From positions 2,170,001 through 2,234,000 of the forward strand of contig NC_091273.1 in the NCBI RefSeq assembly GCF_042100115.1: a stretch of 64,000 bases of DNA. Reading direction: 5' to 3'. A model generated the notes under the pieces. That model was not told the origin of the DNA, did not search any database, and was given only the letters and a program-made list of their open reading frames with translations. This DNA is from Alternaria dauci (Eukaryota > Ascomycota > Dothideomycetes > Pleosporales > Pleosporaceae). Shown piece by piece: positions 56,210 through 64,000 of this stretch (position 1 is the stretch's first letter; every line of letters begins with the position of its first letter). The translations under genes and the position numbers were made by a program.

Positions 56210-58112
56210 ATGGACCAGCTTCCGCCTCCAGTCCAGGGCCCGACTGCCAAGGAGAAGAAGTAAGTCTCCGACGTCTCGCCCACCGGCTTCCTGCTCCACG
56301 ATCGCCTAACCAGACCAGATATGACCGCCAACTGCGCCTCTGGGGAGCGACCGGCCAAATCGCACTCGAGAAGTCGCATATCCTGCTCATCAACTCGGGC
56401 CCGGGCGTTGTCGGTGTAGAGACGCTCAAGAACCTCGTCCTCCCTTGCATCGGCAACTTTACCATCCAGGACTCCGCCGTTGTGAGCGAAGCGGATCTCG
56501 GCGTCAACTTCTTCCTAGAGGACCAGCATCTGGGAGGCTACCGCGCCGAGCATACGTGCAATCTTCTCAAGGAGCTCAACCCGGATGTAGATGGCCACTT
56601 CATCACAGAGGTACCTCGAAGCATGCCTTCTCCAGCTCACACCCGCTGATCCAAGCAGCCCATAGAGTCATGGCTCGCCAAACCTGACGCTCTACGGCCC
56701 TACACCCTCGTCATTGCGACCGCGCCTATTCGTTCCGAAATCCTCGCTAAGCTCTCCGACCACGCAAGCGCTGCGCTGATCCCGCTGTTCTACGTCCACT
56801 CGGTCGGCTTCTACGCCCACTTCTCCGTACACCTACCTCCTGCCTTCCCCATCGTAGACACACATCCAAGTCCCGAGACCACATCAGATCTGCGGCTACT
56901 ACGACCATGGCCAGAGCTTGTGCAGTACGCGGAAGAGAAGACGGCCAACTTGGACAGCATGGAGCCAGAAGATCACGGACATGTCCCATGGATAGCACTA
57001 CTGCTGCATTTCCTTGAGCGCTGGAAGAAAGACCACGACGGTCAAGTACCACAGACTTACAAAGAAAAGACCGAGTTCAGAACGTCGGTAGCGCAAGCTG
57101 CGCGCAAAAATAACCCAGAAGGTGGCGAAGAGAACTTCGACGAAGCAGTGGCGGCCGTTCTCAAGTCGCTGAACCCACCGCAGGCGAGCAGTTCTGTCAA
57201 GGAAATCTTCACGGCGCCGGAGTGTCTTCTGATCCGCGACGACTCTCCAAGTTTTTGGGTCATCGCCAACGCCATCGGTCTTTTCTACACCAAATACAAT
57301 GTCCTCCCGGTTCCTGGCTCTGTGCCTGACATGAAGGCGCGGTCAGCGGACTACATTCAGCTGCAGAATGTGTACAAAGCAAAAGCACGGAAGGACCTGG
57401 CAGAGGTGGTGGACAGTGTCCGCTTCCTGGAGCGCAACGCCAACCGAAGCACGCCAATCGAGGAAAAGGACATTGAAACATTCTGCAAAAACGCAGCACA
57501 CATCAAACTAGTGCGCGGGCGGCCATTCCACGTCGTCCAAGCAGGCGAGAAGATCAAGTGGGGTGATCGTGCCAAGTCAATCGGTATGAAGTCGACAAAT
57601 ATCCATGATTCCGACTAACATTGTACAGCCCAAATGCTCACATTCCCCGACTCACAAATCCCGCTTTACATTGCCTTCTTGGCCTGGGATGAGTTTGCTG
57701 CGACACACGATAAAGATGATCTAGGAGGAGCGCTTCGCATTGCTGGCGAGACCGACCCCGAAACAGACGCTGAGAAGCTCACAGGAATAGCCTTGAAGAT
57801 TGCAAACGATCTCGTCAAAGAAGCAAACGCGTCAATTGAAGAAGAGGAATTCGACACGATCAAGTCACAGATTGGAGAATATGCACACGAGCTGTAAGTT
57901 ATCACGCTATACTTAACCCCAATGCAGCATGGTGAGACTGACCGAACCACAGTGTACGAGCAGGTGGTGCTGAACTTCACAACATCGGTGCCCTGGCTGG
58001 TGGCATCGTTTCACAGGAGATCATCAAGGTCATTACGGAGCAATACGTTCCTGTCGACAACGCCTGCGTGTTCGATGGGATCAAGAGCAAGAGTACCGTT
58101 TTCAAGGTCTGA
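56210..58112 (+). CDS. ULA1: NEDD8-activating enzyme E1 regulatory subunit
   Basis: Regulatory partner (APPBP1/ULA1) of UBA3 in the E1 that activates NEDD8/Rub1 for cullin modification. Exons 56210..56259, 56319..56610, 56659..57583, 57629..57893 and 57953..58112 give 563 residues, all phases consistent. It has the E1-type start [15 protein letters not shown], the Rossmann-like [21 protein letters not shown] (shown here in part: [15 protein letters not shown]), LGVNFFLE, and a C-terminal region [20 protein letters not shown]. There is no catalytic Cys, as expected for this subunit. Glycine-rich GPGVVG replaces the usual GxGxxG pattern only slightly. Transcribed in tandem with RAD18, 696 bp upstream of it. 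Confidence 0.95.
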
Positions 58113-58808
58113 AGAGGTGTGTGTTGAAAACACGAAGATGATGTAGTGATGCGGCCCCGGAGTAACAACAGCTTGTTTCTGCCATTGGATGGTGGTTGCA
58201 CACTGCAGTAACGAGGAAACGACGTCTAGCATGAGAGGAGTTGGCATAGTTTGGCGTTTATGTATCGCTCTCGCCTTGTATGGCAGACTGAAGTGAGAGA
58301 TGGCATGCATGAGTTAGGGCGCAGCAGATAACATACCAACAAAGACTAGTAACAAGCAAACCCATCCTAGACTGCGCAGAGCGAGAGTGAAAGTAAGGCT
58401 AGCGCATTGTTGACCTTTGTCGTGCATCTGAGACTATGCACAACGCTCTTACCTAAAAGGTGCGTTTATGAAGCCAGTGTATGTCTCAATGCAGTTTGTC
58501 CAGGGACATTGCCCACTCACCCAACCTCACTACCATCTGCTCAAGCTGAACCTTCACCCTGTGAACCGCACGACGAACTCACGTAGTTCATGAACATGTC
58601 GAAACGGCGCGAGTCGAGCCAACCTACTTTGGCCTTTTCCATAATGCCCCGATCTCGACCCACTTGGGTCGATGACAAAGCAATCAGGACCCAAGCGCGG
58701 TCACGTGGTCGACGTGACGCGATTGAAGCCGGCGCGTCGGAGTCTAGCCAAAGAGACCCGTCTGTCAACTCTCTGTCGTACCACGTTGTTTCTGCCTGCG
58801 ATAGACCC
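58113..58808. other. intergenic, ULA1 3' flank and RAD18 promoter
   Basis: The last 219 bp are in frame with RAD18 from an upstream ATG at 58590, so this part could be leader or an N-terminal extension. Otherwise nothing recognised. Confidence 0.4.
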
Positions 58809-60280
58809 ATGGACTCTTCCTTCGACCTCCCGGACTCCACCGATTGGATAAAGACTTCCCTCCCCGCGTTTGAACCGCTCGAGGCTGCGTTGCGCTGCGA
58901 AGTCTGCAAAGAGTTCTACAACAACCCTGTCATCACGTCGTGCAGTCATACCTTTTGTTCAATATGCATACGGAGATGCATAGCGGCGGACGGAAAATGC
59001 CCAAGCTGCAAGACTGGGTGCTCAAGCGACAAATTGGCGCCCAACATCGCCGTCCGAGAAGTCGTGATGCGGTTCCAGGAGGCGAGACCGAAGGCCATGG
59101 AGTTGGCGCGTGCAGACAAAGAGGAAGAGATTGCAGCAGGTAGCAAGAAGAAGAGGAAGCTAGACGATACGGACATGGAAGACGGGGACAATGTCAGGCA
59201 TACACGGTCGCGAAAAACGCGGACGAGAAGCCAGCGCAACACCGAGCGGAGTGAATCGCCAGTGGTCATCGCCGATAGCGAAGATGACGGCGACGAGGAT
59301 TTCATGCCAGACGGCATGGCCAGGTGCCCAATGTGCAACAAAGCGATGAAGGCGGAGCTGGTCTACAACCATCTGGACGTATGCAGCGGGCCTGACGCTT
59401 CGCAGGGACGCAGTACCCGGTCAAGGTACGTAATGACAACGTATAACTACTAGATCATGCGACTGACTCGGCTTACTTTAGGAACAAAAGCGCCTTTCCA
59501 CCTGCCTTCCAAATACGAAAGAAAGACCCCTCGCCCCCACCTACGAGATTGTCACAGCTCAACTACGCTATGTTGAAGGAGACTGCGCTACGCAAGAAGC
59601 TACAGGAAATCGGCATACCTACTTGGGGTACAAAAGATTTAATGAAGAGACGACACATTGAATGGCTAAACATCTACAACTCGAATTGCGACGCTGACGA
59701 GAGTGTGAGGAAGAGCAAGAAGCAGCTTCTAAGAGAGTTGGACGAATGGGAAAATACACTTGGTGGAAAAGCGGGTATTAAAGAAAGCAAGATAATGAAG
59801 AAGGACTTCGACGGCGATGGGTATGCAAAGTCACACAAGACCGAATTTGACGACCTGATAGCGCAAGCACGGCAGAAGCGAGGCACACCCAAGACGGACA
59901 GTGAGGGACCCTCTGAGCGGAATACGCCTGCACAGGAGCAGAATGCCGACTCGCATGATGGACATACGGAACCAGTAAATGGAACCGAAATTTCCAATCA
60001 TGGACCATCGTCGAATCATGCTCCCTTAGATGTACAGGTATCGCCATCCAAAAACCACAACCCTTGCGAAAACAGCGAACCAGCGCTCGCGAGTATGCAA
60101 GCACAAGCCGAAGAAGCCAACAGCACGTCCGCCAAAGTACCTGCCTCGACGTCTGAGCAGTCGATGGAGAGTGGAGGAAAGCGTGGCTCAGCGACCATGG
60201 ACGGTATACAGAATCCTTTGGGAAGTCCAAGTCGCAGCGTCCCCATGTTCGCGCTTCCTGAAGAACCAGTCGAGATGTAG
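58809..60280 (+). CDS. RAD18: postreplication repair E3 ubiquitin ligase RAD18
   Basis: With RAD6, monoubiquitinates PCNA at stalled forks to start translesion synthesis. Exons 58809..59425 and 59482..60280 give 471 residues. RING finger: Cys30, Cys33, Cys45, His47, Cys50, Cys53, Cys64 and Cys67. Basic KKKRKL segments follow. The UBZ4-type zinc finger is Cys173, Cys176, His188 and Cys192. A SAP domain (LNYAMLKETALRKKLQEIGI) starts near residue 229 and is followed by the RAD6-binding-type helices. The last 150 residues are disordered. The start was set at the ATG giving MDSSFDLPDSTDW, the usual family beginning; an upstream in-frame ATG at 58590 would add 73 residues. Confidence 0.95.
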
Positions 60281-60460
60281 AGGGAGGCACGGCTGTGCAA
60301 TAGCAGGTAGTTGCGATGATTGACAACAACAAAGGCTGTAGGCCCATCTCTTAAAAGGGCTCTCATCATTCCAACATTGCTCTCTTTCACGCATCACATC
60401 CACATATATCTCTTAACAAGATATCTACACTCACTGTCACACACTTTCACATTATCAGCC

Positions 60461-61495
60461 ATGGAGCCACGCCGTCCAGCACCGTCTTTTGACGGAAGCC
60501 CATCCCACGATTCAGCCATCGGCACGCCACACAAAACACACTCTTCTCGAGTATCAGGCACCGCTCCTTCAACATCTTCTCCATTGGCAGCACCGCCGGC
60601 GCTTGCCAACAGCGACTTACCGCCAGTGCCTTCAAATGCATCTTATACTACAGCACCTGAAGCGTCGACTTCATCTACTGGACCAAGGGCCGAAGAAGAC
60701 AACGGAGTAGAAAGAGTCCTCAGTCTGCCCAGAGGAAGACGGACACCTTCACTCAGGAATGCACCGGATCTGCAGTGGAATCTATCACAACCACCCACAT
60801 TCAGCCCGAGCGAGTCAGGGAGTGTGGTATCAGAAGACGACGCTCCTGTTGTTAGAAGGGAAAGCCAGAGAACGACGCTTAGCCCTATACTAGAAAGCCC
60901 AACTCCTGATGGACAACGTCCGCGTCCTGATGCAGAGCGTCCAACAACCCCTCTGCCTCCTCCGGCTCCAATCAGACAGCCCGCTGCTCACACCAACTTC
61001 TCTCGTCCAACCCCACGCAGTGTTCGGCAGCAGCCTCATGAATACCAACCCCTCCAGCTCAGTCCTCCCCACGAGTTCAACGACTTGCGTCCACGGCGTT
61101 ACCCAGGCGAAGTCGAAGGGCATCCCGCCTACGAGCCACAGCCGTCCCTCGGTTCTCTTTCCTCTCGAACCCCGTCCTCTCGTGCTACGTACAGCGCCGA
61201 AGCAGAAGACCCGTCGTCAAGCACAGCCCGGCTCATTCCAATCCAGAACGTGGAGCTAGACGACGCGGCACGAGAAGAGCTAGCGAGACGAAACGAGATA
61301 GCCGCTGCAAACAACCTCCTCGCGCCTTTCTTTGCGCCAACACCGCCAAACGAGACGGAAGAAGAGGAAATGACGCGGTTCCACAGGCAGCAGCAGGAAG
61401 AGAGGGAAAAGCGCAAGGCGTGGGAGAAGAGACATCCTCATCGGCGTAGGATGAAGAACGCATGGCGCAAGGTCAAGGAGTTTTTTAACTTTTGA
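60461..61495 (+). CDS. hypothetical disordered Pro/Ser-rich protein, 344 residues
   Basis: Intronless. The ATG follows a pyrimidine-rich leader (CACTTTCACATTATCAGCC). Residues 1-275 are dominated by Pro, Ser, Thr, Arg and Glu with no predicted fold. The only structured part is the C-terminus: VELDDAAREELARRNEIAAANN, LLAPFFAPTP, then a long charged helix (EEEEMTRFHRQQQEEREKRK) ending in a basic WRKVKEFFNF. That end could bind membrane or protein; this is inference. The frame is open upstream to 60320, but the chosen ATG has the better leader. No family recognised. It converges on the zinc-cluster regulator, 153 bp between stops. Confidence 0.65.
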   Translation: MEPRRPAPSFDGSPSHDSAIGTPHKTHSSRVSGTAPSTSSPLAAPPALANSDLPPVPSNASYTTAPEASTSSTGPRAEEDNGVERVLSLPRGRRTPSLRNAPDLQWNLSQPPTFSPSESGSVVSEDDAPVVRRESQRTTLSPILESPTPDGQRPRPDAERPTTPLPPPAPIRQPAAHTNFSRPTPRSVRQQPHEYQPLQLSPPHEFNDLRPRRYPGEVEGHPAYEPQPSLGSLSSRTPSSRATYSAEAEDPSSSTARLIPIQNVELDDAAREELARRNEIAAANNLLAPFFAPTPPNETEEEEMTRFHRQQQEEREKRKAWEKRHPHRRRMKNAWRKVKEFFNF

Positions 61496-61520
61496 TTGCC
61501 CACCCCACCAGAGAGGCAGG

Positions 61521-61545
61521 CAGGCATACATACATACATGCAGAG
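61521..61545 (+). repeat. short GGCA/CATA tandem tract
   Basis: Imperfect microsatellite AGGCAGGCAGGCATACATAC in the 3' UTR region between two convergent genes. Confidence 0.5.
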
Positions 61546-61648
61546 TGTATTAATAGTTTATTTCTAAAATAGTCCGACGCCGTTGGAAAGAGACGCCTGC
61601 GATACCCGTAGTTTTTAATCAAGAATGGTTGTCTATCATTTCCCACGC

Positions 61649-64000
61649 CTATTGATACCAGCTTTGTTCATCATAAGCAAATCCCTGCATTCCCATGCCG
61701 TTAAAGCCAGCTGCGCCAAAACCGTTCAAGCTTGGGCTCGTATTGGCATTTCCATTTCCATTTGTGTACCCGTTGGCGGTGTTCCCACCCACAGGTCCTC
61801 CACTCATCTCATTGCTCAGGGCAGGCGCGCTGGCGTTGCCCTGGAACGCACCTGCTGGGCTGGTCGTGTTGGCAAACCAGTTGGCAATTTCATCGATACC
61901 TTGGGGGTTCCAGTTCTCAAAGTCAGTCGCGAGCTGTGTCTGGTCGCGATAGATCCAGTCCTGGCCTTCTCGTAGCAACTGGTCCACACCGCCGAAGAGC
62001 TGGCTTGGGGAGTTGCCAGCAGTGGTTTGTCCGCCATCGATGGAACGTCGGCCCTGTGTGGAGGCTGGCGTTGGTGCATTGAGGGCCGACGACGAGTTTT
62101 GTGGTGTGCTGATTTGGTGCTGGTTGCGCATGTAAGCCAGGGCGTTTGGGTCGGAGGGAGGTATAGAGTGCGTGCTGGAAGGGCGCGCAGAAGGATCATT
62201 GCTTACGGAACTGTTGGTGTTTGCTGATACTCGGCTGAAGAACTGGGGTGTGGTCATGTTTGTCATGTTCATGCTGTATGGTTGGAGGCTTGGGGATGCT
62301 TGGTCCGCTGGCGATGGATGATGACTGCTCGTTTGGACGGATGCGCGACGATTTGCCCTGGGCGTGTTGATCTCGTTCCAGGGACCATATTTGGCATCGG
62401 TCCGGGATAGTACTGTGGCAGCTTCTTCTGGCATCTCGACTTTCCACCGCTTGGCCAGAACGCTGAGGATGCCGAGGGTCCGGCGAGCACAAAGCCAACC
62501 TTCAGCTATCTCTTCAAGGTGCTTGACGCCATGTATGATATCGCGCTTCGCATTCTTCTCTGGTAAATTCAAAAGGTGTATCGTGCATGCCGAGTGTGCA
62601 ATGTATACACAGATGTTGCATATCTGGCGCAGCCCATGCGATCGCTTGTACAGTCGGAGTAACTTTGAGATCATGGCAGCAGCTTGTGTACACAACTTCC
62701 TTGGTGATACAGTTGCGGGCAGTGGGGAGTTGTTCGGATTATACTTGAGGAACGGTCGGAAAAGATGGATATACAACAATTGAAAGAACATACTGCGTCC
62801 CTGTCAGTGCGACCCTGTTGTGCAATATGCAAGCGTACTTACTGCATGACAAGCATGTGGGGTAAACCGCCTTCCTTGGGTTCCAATTCCTTGGGCAGCT
62901 CTCTTTTCCACGTCTCTAAACGCATGTGTATTTCGCTCAGCTTCTTCAGCTCCGCTTGCCTGCCCTTGGCCTTGTCCATATCAGTCGGGTTGTAGAAGGA
63001 GTTCATCAGGTCGCTGGAGATTTCGCACAGTTTGGAGATCTGGAGTGCGACGGCGCGCGTCCGACTGGGCTGAGAATGTGCTTGGCTGAGACCAGAGTCT
63101 GTGACTGCGCTCCACGTTTCCGCATCTTCGCTGGGAAAGACTTCGAACTTGGGGACGGTAAGCATCGTGTTGGGCAGTTGTGGCAATCGTCCCATGTAAT
63201 TACTCCAGCACTTGTCGAACAAGAAGCAGCCCCAGAACGTGATCCTTCGCGCGTCCTCTTCATTGTCGTCGATTGTGTCGTTGCTGTGCATGCCGAGATT
63301 CAGGCCAAGGTCGTACGCCATGCGGAACGACATGCCGCTGTAGACCCATCCCTTTGCTTCCCGCCCGCAGCCGGCTTCTCGCACAGACATCAAGGCGAGA
63401 GCTTGCACTGTTGTCAGAGCTGGCACCTCGTGCAGATCGTCCTCCATGATCAACCGCTTGGCTTCCTTGAAGAAGTGGTCGCCTGCCGTTGCAGAGTCGT
63501 CGCGGATAGCCCGGGCTGCAGGCCAGGAGGTGAAGTGACAGCCCAGTGCTAGCATGGCGTTGACGAGCAGCGGCGAACAGTATTGTGTCTTCCTCCCGGA
63601 CCCTGGCAGCGGCTTGCCCAGTCTGAATTCCTGTAGGAAGAGATTCTTGGACAGGGTGGTGAAGAAGCTGTAGTGCCAGCAAAAGTACATGCTGATGAGA
63701 TGCTGCACAAGCTCCGGGTCCGACGTGACGGTGGTCCACGAGCAGAAGGGATCCTGCGATTCCGGGTACTGGTCGTCGGGGTATGTGTCGGGCGACTCGG
63801 CCTCTTCGCTGCCTTTGCCCAGGTATATGAGATGCGATGTGCCGCCAATGTACCTCGTCGACCCGTCCTCGAGCCGCAGCTCGCCCATCTTGCCGCTCAG
63901 CTGGCTCTCAAAGGTGCCCTTTGCCGGGGCCATGATGGGCGTGGTGACGGGGCTTCCGGGCTCATCTTGGTCGTCGTCGCCATTCTCCTTTGCAATGATA
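61649..64000 (-). CDS. fungal-specific transcription factor (Zn2Cys6 family), 5' end beyond window
   Basis: The C-terminal part of a zinc-cluster regulator. Reverse-strand exons are 64000..62843 (open at the window edge) and 62792..61649, joined in phase by a 50-nt intron (GTAAGT ... CTGAC ... CAG). It holds the fungal_trans regulatory domain: GSTRYIGGTSHLIYLG, YFCWHYSFFTTLSKNLFLQEF-type start (key run FCWHYSFFTTLSKN), LLVNAMLALGC, ALALMSVREAGCGREAKGW, RMAYDLGLNLG and RITFWGCFLFDKCW. A long Asn/Gly/Ser-rich tail with NGYTNGNGNANTS ends in FAYDEQSWYQ. These features are closest to the NirA/NIT-4-like group of regulators, but the DNA-binding zinc cluster is outside the window, so the target set cannot be inferred. 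Confidence 0.85.

Noticed and set aside
58590..58808. Start of RAD18 at the upstream ATG
   Set aside because: The family normally begins near MDSSFDLPDSTDW; the extra 73 residues are unlike known RAD18 proteins. Left as an alternative.

Overview
This is a filamentous ascomycete genome window. The evidence is short spliceosomal introns of about 45-70 nt with GTRNGY donors and CTRAC-like branch sites, an XlnR-type zinc-cluster activator, GH11 and AA9 secreted enzymes, a Pth11/rhodopsin-type fungal receptor and TA-rich stretches that look RIP-mutated. The gene set best fits Dothideomycetes, probably Pleosporales; this placement is inference. No bacterial features, tRNAs, rRNAs or CRISPR arrays were seen. 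I rebuilt gene models by hand: exon ends were chosen so that splice sites, reading phase and conserved family motifs all agree.

Layout. 0-1.7 kb: 3' end of the chaperonin gene CCT1. 2.7-4.1 kb: a single-pass membrane protein with a cysteine-rich ectodomain. 4.1-15.5 kb: an accessory segment with a MYND-finger remnant, a Pth11-like receptor gene carrying an in-frame stop, a short-chain dehydrogenase, a dialkylglycine decarboxylase-type aminotransferase, a GH11 xylanase, a 248-bp inverted-repeat element beside the xylanase promoter, and two tiny cysteine proteins. 15.9-29.2 kb: a gene-dense block with a conserved hypothetical, deoxyhypusine hydroxylase, RNA polymerase I subunit RPA12, the cohesin loader SCC2/Mis4, a small basic protein and an aldehyde dehydrogenase. 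29.2-44.6 kb: a gene-poor stretch whose only clear gene is xlnR, the xylanolytic activator. 44.6-64 kb: a gene-dense block with pantothenate synthetase, helicase DBP7, a large TPR-like protein, an AA9 lytic polysaccharide monooxygenase, ribose-5-phosphate isomerase, the NEDD8 E1 regulatory subunit ULA1, RAD18, a disordered protein and the 3' part of a second zinc-cluster regulator.

How they fit together. Most genes are unlinked housekeeping functions (protein folding, translation-factor modification, ribosome synthesis, cohesion, DNA damage tolerance, neddylation, vitamin B5 and pentose metabolism). The coherent theme is plant cell wall breakdown: XlnR, a GH11 xylanase that is a classical XlnR target, and an AA9 oxidase lie within about 41 kb. 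The receptor, dehydrogenase and decarboxylase at 6.0-11.2 kb may form a small accessory metabolic group.
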